A stretch of 14,905 nucleotides of DNA from Phycisphaerae bacterium (GTDB lineage: Bacteria; Planctomycetota; Phycisphaerae; UBA1845): contig JANQGB010001456.1 in the NCBI GenBank assembly GCA_028277545.1, positions 1 to 14,905 on the forward strand, in the 5' to 3' direction. Shown here piece by piece: positions 1 through 6,721 of the stretch (the stretch's first letter is position 1; each line of letters begins with the position of its first letter). The translations under genes were made by a program, and so were the position numbers. The notes under the pieces were generated by a model. It ran no database searches and was not told the origin of the DNA. It saw only the letters and a list, made by a program, of their open reading frames with translations.

Positions 1-25
1 CATCTTGCCGGTGCGTCAGTCGGTG

Positions 26-646
26 CTACTCTTCCACAGGCGTGGGCGCTTCGGTGGGAGCCTCATCTGCGGCCACGGGCTCGGCTTCGTAGTAGGTCCC
101 CACTTCCAGAATGTCGATGGGGGGGGCGGTACCTCCCGGGCAGGGGGCGGCGTCGTGGTCGTAGCCCAGGCCCTGGCGCGAGATGCGCCCGTCGCTGCAC
201 ATCACGGTGCCGGGTTTGGTCATCCAGGCGCTGATCGGGAAGGCCATGGTGTTGAGCAGAAACCGGCCGGGCCCATAGGCGATGGCCAAGTAGTCCTCCT
301 CCGTCCAGGCGAACTGGCCGTCCTGGCTGCCCTTGTCCTCGAAGGGATCTTCCCACCAGAGCGGCCAATGGTCGACCGTGCCGCCCTGCGGCTCGACGTG
401 GGTCTGGGCGAACTCGCGCCGCGGCACAGTGCGACCCTGCTGAGGGGCCGCCCGGGCGCCCTCCACGGAGGTGGTGGTGATCTCCGAGGTCGCAGGCAGA
501 TCATCGGTAAACGGGTCGATGGTGTGCTGGCAGCCCATCGATCCCAGCGCGATGGTGACCGCGGCGATCGTCATCAGTATGCCGAGCAGGGCTGGTCTGC
601 AAATCGGCCCGCCGCGTTTAAGCCTCAACGGTGAAATCGCTGGCAT
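26..646 (-). CDS. Small secreted or lipid-anchored envelope protein, function unknown
   Basis: The 206-residue product has a basic N-terminus (Arg8, Lys10, Arg11, Arg17), a hydrophobic stretch at about 20-35, and a Cys at 39 in the context S-M-G-C. That resembles a weak lipobox, so it may be a lipoprotein, although -3 is Ser rather than Leu. The mature part has a Trp/acidic segment (WPLWWEDPFEDKG, about 93-105), then an aromatic stretch ending in CSDG, and a Pro/Glu/Ala-rich tail. I recognise no family. The ATG lies inside the 3' end of guaB (29-base overlap), with a modest GGGAAG ribosome-binding site 9 bases upstream; starting at Met25 would lose the basic signal region. The overlap suggests co-transcription with guaB, but shared function is not implied. 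The frame closes with TAG. Confidence 0.72.
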   Translation of the reverse strand: MPAISPLRLKRGGPICRPALLGILMTIAAVTIALGSMGCQHTIDPFTDDLPATSEITTTSVEGARAAPQQGRTVPRREFAQTHVEPQGGTVDHWPLWWEDPFEDKGSQDGQFAWTEEDYLAIAYGPGRFLLNTMAFPISAWMTKPGTVMCSDGRISRQGLGYDHDAAPCPGGTAPPIDILEVGTYYEAEPVAADEAPTEAPTPVEE

Positions 647-2111
647 AGTTCGGAGCTTCCCTGGTTATGATCACGTCATGCGGGTGCGACTCGACCGCGC
701 CTGCGGGCGACACCCGGCAGAATGTAGCATTCTGGCGCAAATCTTCAATGGTGGCCGCTCCGCAATAGCCCATTCCGGCCCGCAACCCGCCAATTAGCTG
801 ATAAACGAAGTCGGCCAGGGGCCCGCGGTACGGGACCCGCCCCTCGATGCCCTCGGGAACCAGCTTGCCGGTCGGGGAGCTGCTGCGCTGGCTGTAACGG
901 TCCGCCGATCCCTTGACCATGGCCCCCACCGATCCCATCCCCCGGTAGGCCTTGAAGCGCCGGCCCTTCCAGATGATCGACTCGCCCGGAGATTCCTCCA
1001 GCCCCGCGAACAGCGAACCCAGCATGACGCAGTGAGCGCCGGCAGCCAGGGCCTTGCTGATGTCCCCGGAGTAGCGGATGCCGCCGTCCGCGATTACCGG
1101 TACACCGGCCGGTGCAGCCACCGCGACCGTATCCTGGATGGCGGTGACCTGCGGCACACCCACGCCCGAGACCACGCGCGTGGTACAGATGCTGCCCGGA
1201 CCGATACCCACCTTGATGGCATCCGCCCCGGCGTCGATCAGATCACGGGCCCCGTCCGCAGTGGCCACGTTACCGGCGATGATGTCGATGTCGCACTTCT
1301 CGCGGATGGCCCTCACGGTCTCGATCACGTTCTCGCTGTGGCCGTGGGCACTGTCGGCCACGATCACGTCGACATCGTGAGCGAGCAGGGCCTCGACGCG
1401 TTCCATATCGTGAACGCCCACCGCCGCCCCCACGCGCAGCCGGCCGCGGCTGTCCTTGCAGCTATGCGGAAACTCGCGCGAACGCTCGATGTCGCGCATG
1501 GTCATCAGGCCGGCCAGCTTACCTTCCCTGTCGACCAACAGCAGTTTCTCGACCTTGGCCGCCTTGAGAACTCGCTCCGCATCGTCCAGCTTAGTCTGCG
1601 GGTCGGCAGTGACGAGTGTGTCCTTGGTCATCACCTTGCCGACGGGCAGATCCCGCGCTTCCAGGAATTTGAGATCGCGCCGGGTGATGATGCCCACGAC
1701 CCGGCCGCCGTTCTCGATGATCGGCACTCCGGAAATGTTGTGCAACCGCATGACCTCCTGGGCGCGGCTCACCGAATCGTCCGGGCTCAACGTCACCGGA
1801 TCGAGGATCACTCCGCTCTCGCTGCGCTTGACCTTGCGCACTTCGCGGCATTGGTCCTCGATGCTGAGGTTCTTGTGGACGATGCCTATCCCGCCCTCCT
1901 CGGCCAGCGCAATGGCCAGACGGGACTCGGTCACCGTGTCCATCGGGGCCGCCACCAACGGGATGTTCAAGTTGATGCGGCGAGTTAGCCTGCTCTGCAC
2001 ATCCGCCTCTTCAGGCAGGACGTTCGATCGACGAGGCACCAAGAGCACATCGTCGAAGGTGACAGCCTGACGGATTTTACTGCCTGGATTCGGGCCGGAA
2101 GGATCGGACAT
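618..2111 (-). CDS. guaB: Inosine-5'-monophosphate dehydrogenase
   Basis: GuaB catalyses NAD-dependent oxidation of IMP to XMP, the committed step of cytosolic GMP synthesis. The 497-residue product is close to the usual ~490. It starts with the barrel motif TFDDVLLVPRRS (18-29), contains two CBS domains (about 95-210), and then the second part of the barrel. The active-site loop GPGSICTTR carries the catalytic Cys309. The IMP-binding segment GMGSVGAMVKGS (391-402) and the flap KLVPEGIEGRVPYRG (416-430) are intact. The ATG has a GGAGAGG ribosome-binding site about 10 bases upstream and a good promoter further up. No key residue appears to be missing. The downstream small envelope gene starts within its last codons. 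Confidence 0.97.
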   Translation of the reverse strand: MSDPSGPNPGSKIRQAVTFDDVLLVPRRSNVLPEEADVQSRLTRRINLNIPLVAAPMDTVTESRLAIALAEEGGIGIVHKNLSIEDQCREVRKVKRSESGVILDPVTLSPDDSVSRAQEVMRLHNISGVPIIENGGRVVGIITRRDLKFLEARDLPVGKVMTKDTLVTADPQTKLDDAERVLKAAKVEKLLLVDREGKLAGLMTMRDIERSREFPHSCKDSRGRLRVGAAVGVHDMERVEALLAHDVDVIVADSAHGHSENVIETVRAIREKCDIDIIAGNVATADGARDLIDAGADAIKVGIGPGSICTTRVVSGVGVPQVTAIQDTVAVAAPAGVPVIADGGIRYSGDISKALAAGAHCVMLGSLFAGLEESPGESIIWKGRRFKAYRGMGSVGAMVKGSADRYSQRSSSPTGKLVPEGIEGRVPYRGPLADFVYQLIGGLRAGMGYCGAATIEDLRQNATFCRVSPAGAVESHPHDVIITREAPNYASDFTVEA

Positions 2112-2137
2112 GATGTGTAGACCTCTCCAAAAAACCC

Positions 2138-2166
2138 TTGATATCGGACGCCGAGCGGCCCGTCAA
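2138..2166 (-). promoter_or_regulatory. Sigma70-type promoter for guaB
   Basis: On the minus strand the -35 TTGACG (2161-2166) and -10 TATCAA (2138-2143) are separated by exactly 17 bases. Transcription would start near 2131, giving a leader of about 20 bases that includes the guaB ribosome-binding site. The spacing and 5/6 plus 4/6 matches support the call; start-site data are absent. Confidence 0.6.
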
Positions 2167-2197
2167 GCAAAATGGCGAAAACGGCAGGCGGCGGGCG

Positions 2198-2203
2198 TAG
2201 AAT
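2198..2203 (+). promoter_or_regulatory. Possible -10 element of a leaderless promoter
   Basis: TAGAAT matches the -10 consensus at 5 of 6 positions and ends six bases before the ATG at 2210. A start at the usual distance would fall on or next to the start codon. No purine-rich ribosome-binding site and no convincing -35 are visible upstream, which fits a leaderless transcript but could be chance. Confidence 0.35.
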
Positions 2204-2209
2204 ATCAGT

Positions 2210-3154
2210 ATGCCGGATAAGAAGTGCATCGCGACAGTTCTGGCTCTGGCGTTCCTGGGCATGGCCGGCTGTGCGCCCGCGTGGCGCCCATCGATGGAGT
2301 TCGTCAAGTCGTCGAACCACAGAGCGCCGCTCCGCCTGCTCGACTACATGCAGACCGCGCCGGACCTTCCGCGGACGTTTCTCCGACGAAGCTTGGACGC
2401 CGCGAACCAATCCGCCGCCCGGTACGAGCGGTGCCCTCAGGGCCAGACATTGACCGAGGGTCTGCTGGCGGCGACGCGGATGGACACCGTGGCGGAGTAC
2501 CTGGAGCCCACTCAGCGAGCTCGCTATCGGCGGGGAGCGCTCTGGCCGATAGAACAGCCCAACGGCAACGCCGCGTTCTTTGTCGAGTTCGATCCGCCGC
2601 TGGTTCGTCTGCCGGAAACGGTTGGTCCGCTGGAGGAGTGGTCGCAACAGTGCACGATGCGCTACTTCAACCGCGATGCCGTCCAGACCCGTCAGGGACG
2701 GGTGACGCGAACCGTGGCGTTCGAGGGCTTCGAGTCCGTCGAGGCCGACGGCGTGCCGTATGCGAACTGCGCCAGGTTAAAGGTCGACACCAAGTACCGC
2801 ATCGACTGGGGTCCGCGGATCGACTCCACGGAGTACCTCTGGCTGGCGCCCGGCGTTGGCGAAGTTCGCCGCATCGAGAGGATTTCCGGGCTGGCCTTGC
2901 TGGCCTACTTCAGTGAGGCCCATAGCTACGAGCTGGTCAGCGCAACTACCGACTCCACCGAACCATTGCCGCCGATACGAGCCAAGAGTCGGCCGGTTCC
3001 GCTACGGGCCTGGTCGCGCTGTGCCGTGTACCTTGACCGGGTGCTGCCAAAACCGCGTCTGGGAGGGCTGGCCGTCGAGTTTGCCACCGGGCAGGAACAA
3101 ACCGCACTGGCCAGGGCGTCCCGGTCAACGAGTGAACAACACCAGCGGCGCTGA
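2210..3154 (+). CDS. Predicted lipoprotein, function unknown
   Basis: The 314-residue product has a typical lipoprotein signal: Lys4-Lys5, a hydrophobic run at about 7-17, and M-A-G-C at 18-21 with Cys21 as the likely lipidated residue. It should be a membrane-anchored extracytoplasmic protein. The segment around 183-222 (ANCARLKVDTKYRI, then EYLWLAPGVGEVRR) resembles the W-APGVG-V-K/R strand seen near the end of various uncharacterised secreted beta-rich proteins; this is a family impression, not an assignment. The last ~50 residues are basic and low in complexity. The gene is divergent from guaB with a 98-base gap, and no Shine-Dalgarno sequence precedes the ATG. A shorter start would remove the signal peptide. 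Confidence 0.75.
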   Translation: MPDKKCIATVLALAFLGMAGCAPAWRPSMEFVKSSNHRAPLRLLDYMQTAPDLPRTFLRRSLDAANQSAARYERCPQGQTLTEGLLAATRMDTVAEYLEPTQRARYRRGALWPIEQPNGNAAFFVEFDPPLVRLPETVGPLEEWSQQCTMRYFNRDAVQTRQGRVTRTVAFEGFESVEADGVPYANCARLKVDTKYRIDWGPRIDSTEYLWLAPGVGEVRRIERISGLALLAYFSEAHSYELVSATTDSTEPLPPIRAKSRPVPLRAWSRCAVYLDRVLPKPRLGGLAVEFATGQEQTALARASRSTSEQHQRR

Positions 3155-3161
3155 ACCAGGT

Positions 3162-3180
3162 CCCGCTGCCCGCCAGCGGG
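3162..3180. terminator. Hairpin after the 2210 lipoprotein gene
   Basis: CCCGCTG (3162-3168) and CAGCGGG (3174-3180) form a perfect 7-bp stem with a 5-base loop, eight bases past the stop at 3154. There is no T-run on either side, so intrinsic termination is uncertain. Placement between convergent genes favours a termination role. Confidence 0.4.
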
Positions 3181-3187
3181 TCTGCCC

Positions 3188-3214
3188 CGTGACCGTCGAG
3201 CTTGTCAGGTCACG
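3188..3214. terminator. Second hairpin between the convergent genes
   Basis: CGTGACC (3188-3194) pairs perfectly with GGTCACG (3208-3214) around a 13-base loop. It lies 57 bases beyond the pyrG stop and could serve transcripts from either direction. No T-tract follows. A smaller stem (TCCAAC/GTTGGA) lies just to the right. Confidence 0.3.
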
Positions 3215-3271
3215 TCTATCAAGCCTCAGTCCAACAACTATGGGTTGGAGATCGACTTGAGCCGTGCCACG

Positions 3272-5038
3272 CTACGAGCAACCGCACGCGGTGGCGCCAT
3301 CGGCTGACGCGCACGCTGCCGCACCGCTATAGGCCAGCGCCGCGCGCACCAGCCCGAGGAACATGGGGTCCGGCGACAGTGGGCGAGAGGTCAGCTCGGC
3401 GTGGGCCTGGGTGGCGATGAAGCAGGGATGCACATCGGTGGGCAGTTCCAGAACCTGCATTATGGGCTGGTGACATGCCCGCCCGGAGAAGATCATGCCG
3501 CCCGCTTCGAGTTGCTCGATGTACCTGGGGTCCACCTCGTACCGGTGCCGGAAACGGAGCCTGATCTTCTCGGCGCCGTCGTACAACCTGGAGAGCATGG
3601 TGTTCGGTGTGACGGCCACGTCGTGACCGCCAAGACGCATGTTGCCACCCAACCCCTCGATCTTCTTCTGCTCGGGAAGGATGTCGATCACCGGATGATC
3701 ACAGGCCGCGGCAATCTCGGTAGTGTTCGCTCCGCCGAGACCACAGACATTCCGGGCATACTCGATCACCGCAATCTGAAATCCATAACAAAGGCCCAGG
3801 TACGGGATGCGGTTCTCGCGAACGTGCTTAATGCAGGAGATCTTGCCCTCGACACCACGCGTGCCAAACCCGCCCGGCACGATAATGCCGTGAATGCCGC
3901 GGAAACAATCCGCCGCGTTGTCGTCGCGTACTTCGGCACTGTCGATCCACTCTATGTTGACCCGGGCGCCCAACTGCGTGCCGGCGTGTTCGAGAGACTG
4001 AATGATGCTGGCGTAACTGTCCCGCAGTGAGGTGTATTTGCCAGTGATACCGATCGTGACCGGCGTGGATGCCTCGCGGAAGCTGCTGATGTAGCCGCTC
4101 CATTCTTCTCGGGCCTGCCGATCCGCCTCGGCATCGACGGCATCCTCCAGTGCCAACACGCGCAGCACGTCCGCGTCGATGCCGGCGTCCCGCAGCATAT
4201 CTGGAATCAGGTAGACGCTATCGCAGTCGTGCATCGAGAAGACGCTGGCCATGGGCACGTTGGCGTACAGGGCGAGCTTCTCCCGGACCTTGCGGGTGAC
4301 CCGGTTGTGAGCCCGGCAGGCGATGATGTGCGGGTGAATGCCCATGCCGCCGAGCCGCTGCAGGTTGAGCTGGGCCGGCTTGGACTTCTGTTCGCCGAGC
4401 GTGGGCGGTTCGACCACGTAGGTAAGGACTACGAAACAGCAACTGTTCGGCCCTTCCTCGTAAGACAGCTCGCGCACGGCCTCGATGAAGTAAGCGTTCT
4501 CGTAGTCACCGACGGTGCCGCCGATCTCCACGAACACCACGTCCGCCCCGGACTGGACGGCCAGCTCGCGCAGACGGTTCTTAACCTCGCCCGTGACGTG
4601 GGGGATCATCTGCACGTCACGGCCCAGGTAGCCGCCTCGACGCTCCTTCTCCAACACCTGCGAGAAGATCTGCCCGCTGGTGCAGAAGTTCAGGCGGGTC
4701 AGGTTCTGGTTGAGCATCCTCTCGTAGGTGCCCAGATCCATGTCGCACTCCATACCGTCGTCCAGCACGAAGACCTCGCCGTGACGGTAGGGGTTGAGCG
4801 TGCCGCTGTCGCGGTTGAGGTATCCCTCCAGCTTGACGGGCGCCACCGACAGGCCCTTGTCCTTCATGATCTTGGCCATCGAGCTGGAGAAGATGCCCTT
4901 GCCCAGGCCGCTCATGACGGTCCCGAAGACAACCACGTACTTGGTCTGGCCCGGCTTATAGTTCGCCGGCATCGGGGTGTAGAACTCGGTCTCGTCCGAG
5001 ACATCGCTCACCGAGGCCAGAAGATCGTCAGCGTGCAT
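3272..5038 (-). CDS. pyrG: CTP synthase (glutamine-hydrolysing), divergent type
   Basis: PyrG converts UTP, ATP and glutamine to CTP in the cytosol. The longest open frame runs to 5128, but the ATG at 5038 is preferred: it has a GAGGGTG ribosome-binding site, overlaps the kdsB stop by 11 bases, and gives 588 residues against the usual ~545. In this numbering the synthetase P-loop is GTVMSGLGKG (39-48, Lys47). Predicted Mg ligands are Asp101 and Glu171 (VEIGGTVGD). The glutaminase half (about 327-570) has Cys417 in PYLGLCYG, with His546 and Glu548 completing the triad. Unusual points are a ~30-residue N-terminal extension, GTVMSGLGKG where the E. coli enzyme has GGVVSSLGKG, KLEGYLNRDSGTLNPYRHGEVF-type wording of the substrate loop, AHAEL instead of FHPEF, and a tail with three Cys. 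All catalytic residues are present, so activity is expected. Confidence 0.95.
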   Translation of the reverse strand: MHADDLLASVSDVSDETEFYTPMPANYKPGQTKYVVVFGTVMSGLGKGIFSSSMAKIMKDKGLSVAPVKLEGYLNRDSGTLNPYRHGEVFVLDDGMECDMDLGTYERMLNQNLTRLNFCTSGQIFSQVLEKERRGGYLGRDVQMIPHVTGEVKNRLRELAVQSGADVVFVEIGGTVGDYENAYFIEAVRELSYEEGPNSCCFVVLTYVVEPPTLGEQKSKPAQLNLQRLGGMGIHPHIIACRAHNRVTRKVREKLALYANVPMASVFSMHDCDSVYLIPDMLRDAGIDADVLRVLALEDAVDAEADRQAREEWSGYISSFREASTPVTIGITGKYTSLRDSYASIIQSLEHAGTQLGARVNIEWIDSAEVRDDNAADCFRGIHGIIVPGGFGTRGVEGKISCIKHVRENRIPYLGLCYGFQIAVIEYARNVCGLGGANTTEIAAACDHPVIDILPEQKKIEGLGGNMRLGGHDVAVTPNTMLSRLYDGAEKIRLRFRHRYEVDPRYIEQLEAGGMIFSGRACHQPIMQVLELPTDVHPCFIATQAHAELTSRPLSPDPMFLGLVRAALAYSGAAACASADGATACGCS

Positions 5039-5822
5039 GTTCACCCTCAATTCGCTGCGTATTGTCCGCGCCGCCCTCAGTAGCCAGGTGCCGGGCCACG
5101 AACGCAGCGTAGTCCTCCGGCGTGTCAATCCCGACAGCCGCCCGCTCCACCACCCCCACGCGCATGCCTTGCGAGTTCTCCAGGACGCGAAGCTGCTCCA
5201 GGCATTCGACCCGCTCCAACGGGGTCGGCGGCCAGGAGGCCAGCTCCATCAGGAAATTTCGACGGTAGGCGTAAATCCCCAGGTGCAGCAGGGGCTGGAC
5301 CAGGTCCGCCCCGGCTGGCGCACCCGCACGGTGATGAGGGATCAGGCTGCGCGAGAAGTACAACGCCCGCCCTCGCCGGTCGAGCACCACCTTGACCGCG
5401 GCAGGGTCCTCCGGATCGGAGTGGGGTACGTTGGCAAAGGGGCACGCCAGCGTCGCCACCGAACAGTCCCTGGCGCCGTCCAGCAACCCCACCAGGCGGT
5501 CAATGGCCGCCGGTTCGAGCTCAGGCTCGTCGCCTTGAACATTCACGATGGTGTCGCAGTCCAACGTGGCAGCGACCTCGGCCACTCGGTCCGTACCCGA
5601 GGGATGGTCGGCCGCGGTCATGACCGCCTCCCCGCCAAAGCCGCGAACGGCCTGGGCGATTCGATCGTCGTCGGTGGCGACGATTACGCGAGAGACGGTT
5701 TCAGCCTGCTCCACGCGGCGCCAAACGTGCTCGATCAAGCTTCGCCCGGTTTGATCGGCGAGGGGTTTTCCGGGGAATCTGGTGGAGGCGTACCGAGCGG
5801 GGATGACAGCGACTGCGGTCAT
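5028..5822 (-). CDS. kdsB: 3-deoxy-manno-octulosonate cytidylyltransferase (CMP-Kdo synthetase)
   Basis: KdsB activates Kdo with CTP to give CMP-Kdo for the LPS inner core, acting in the cytosol. The 264-residue product (E. coli KdsB is 248) opens with AVIPARYASTRFPGKPL (4-21), the nucleotide-binding signature. It also has DHPSGTDRVAEVA (72-84), VNVQGDEP (93-100, metal-site Asp98), HLGIYAYRR (180-188), a Glu/Leu-rich LEQLRVLENS block, and GIDTPEDY (231-238) with the second metal Asp233. The ATG has a GAGGTGGG ribosome-binding site. It is the first gene of a kdsB-pyrG unit, so the CTP-using and CTP-making enzymes are co-transcribed. The C-terminus has a short polar extension of about 10-15 residues that overlaps pyrG. 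Confidence 0.95.
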   Translation of the reverse strand: MTAVAVIPARYASTRFPGKPLADQTGRSLIEHVWRRVEQAETVSRVIVATDDDRIAQAVRGFGGEAVMTAADHPSGTDRVAEVAATLDCDTIVNVQGDEPELEPAAIDRLVGLLDGARDCSVATLACPFANVPHSDPEDPAAVKVVLDRRGRALYFSRSLIPHHRAGAPAGADLVQPLLHLGIYAYRRNFLMELASWPPTPLERVECLEQLRVLENSQGMRVGVVERAAVGIDTPEDYAAFVARHLATEGGADNTQRIEGEHAR

Positions 5823-5872
5823 CGGCCCACCTCGGTCGGTCGGTTGTGCGGTCTATCGTGCGGCACGTGCCG

Positions 5873-5901
5873 ATGCTACCGGCTGACCTGCAGCCTGTCA
5901 A
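5873..5901 (-). promoter_or_regulatory. Sigma70-type promoter for kdsB-pyrG
   Basis: On the minus strand a perfect -35 TTGACA (5896-5901) is followed after exactly 17 bases by TAGCAT (5873-5878), 4 of 6 matches to the -10 consensus. The expected start near 5866 gives a leader of about 44 bases carrying the kdsB ribosome-binding site. This is the best promoter match in the window. Confidence 0.65.
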
Positions 5902-5976
5902 AGGCAGGAAGACGCACCGCATGCCCTGCCGTGTGCCGAGGCGGACACGCCGAGCGGGTCGCGGCTCCGTGCGCCT

Positions 5977-6051
5977 CTTGCCCGGACATCAGGGCAAGCG
6001 TAGACTGAACCGGTCGTCGACGGGGCGCGGGACCAGGTCGGCGAGTCTACG
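5977..6051 (+). promoter_or_regulatory. Candidate promoter overlaid by two abutting inverted repeats
   Basis: TTGCCC (5978-5983), a 17-base spacer and TAGACT (6001-6006) form a possible promoter (4/6 plus 4/6) for the gene at 6086. The same bases belong to two perfect inverted repeats. CTTGCCC (5977-5983) pairs with GGGCAAG (5992-5998), and CGTAGACT (5999-6006) pairs with AGTCTACG (6044-6051). Inside the second repeat, ACC-GGTC (6009-6015) can pair with GACC-A-GGT (6031-6038) with one bulged A. It could be an operator, a structured leader, or both; function is not shown. Confidence 0.35.
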
Positions 6052-6085
6052 ACTGTTGCTACCTTTCTGATTCAGGAGTTGCGCT

Positions 6086-6694
6086 GTGAGAATTGCAAGA
6101 GTGCGTCGTCTACCTCTACTGATCTGCGTCTTGACCGTGATCGTCGGCTCTTCGGGTGGCTGCCAGTCGCAAAGCGGCGGCGCGACCGAGTTGCCCCGCG
6201 AGGTCATCGTCTGGGAAGACCCAGAAACCGGTGACCGGGGATCACCGATTCGCGACGTGAACAACGATGAGGATCGCATCGTGGTTGTAGGCACGAACGG
6301 CGATGTCCAATTCGTGGCCGACGGGACCGTCTGCAACGATTGCGACACTGAAGAAGCGACCATTACAATAGGAAGCGGTGACCTGATCGACATTCGCTTC
6401 GGGGTGCGGCAGGAGGGAGACCAGACTCGGCGCCCCTTCCTCGTCGACAGGAACAGCGGCAACTTCATCGAACTGGTCGGCAGCAGCAACGCGATCACCT
6501 TCCAGGTTACCTCCATACCCCTGGAGGATCCCAACGACTCGAGCGACGACTTGGCGATCCGCGCGGGCTCGGAGGACAATCCTACCGTTGAAGGTGGCAG
6601 TGGCAGCGGTTCCGCACCTCTGTGCGGTATTCTGGGGTTTGTACCGTTGGCACTCGGGCTGCTGGTGATGTTGAACTGGCGCAAGCGCCGCTAG
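6086..6694 (+). CDS. Small surface protein with lipobox-like signal and C-terminal sorting-like tail
   Basis: The start is GTG with a strong CAGGAG ribosome-binding site 8-9 bases upstream. The 202-residue product begins with a basic n-region (Arg2, Arg5, Arg7, Arg8), a hydrophobic core (9-20) and S-G-G-C ending at Cys26, a weak lipobox. The mature region is acidic, with repeated Asp/Asn-Glu strands and one CxxC (Cys83, Cys86). A Gly/Ser linker (170-176) leads to A-P-L-C180, a hydrophobic segment (181-197) and terminal RKRR. That Cys-hydrophobic-basic order resembles bacterial C-terminal sorting signals such as MYXO-CTERM and GlyGly-CTERM, but I cannot assign a class. No enzymatic motif is visible. 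It converges on the LOG gene with a 27-base gap. Confidence 0.75.
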   Translation: MRIARVRRLPLLICVLTVIVGSSGGCQSQSGGATELPREVIVWEDPETGDRGSPIRDVNNDEDRIVVVGTNGDVQFVADGTVCNDCDTEEATITIGSGDLIDIRFGVRQEGDQTRRPFLVDRNSGNFIELVGSSNAITFQVTSIPLEDPNDSSDDLAIRAGSEDNPTVEGGSGSGSAPLCGILGFVPLALGLLVMLNWRKRR

Positions 6695-6721
6695 TGCGCG
6701 GCGTCCGCACCGGCGGCGTGC

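Noticed and set aside
1032..1988. 318-residue plus-strand open frame
   Set aside because: It lies wholly opposite guaB, and its His/Asp/Arg-rich composition is the mirror of guaB codons.
1985..2647. 220-residue minus-strand open frame across the guaB start
   Set aside because: It overlaps guaB in another frame and is opposite the 2210 lipoprotein gene; it would cover the guaB promoter.
5039..5128. N-terminal extension of pyrG to the upstream ATG at 5128
   Set aside because: The extra 30 residues are translated from kdsB coding sequence in another frame; the ATG at 5038 has a good ribosome-binding site.
5037..6008. 323-residue plus-strand open frame
   Set aside because: It is antisense to kdsB and runs through the divergent promoter region; no support.
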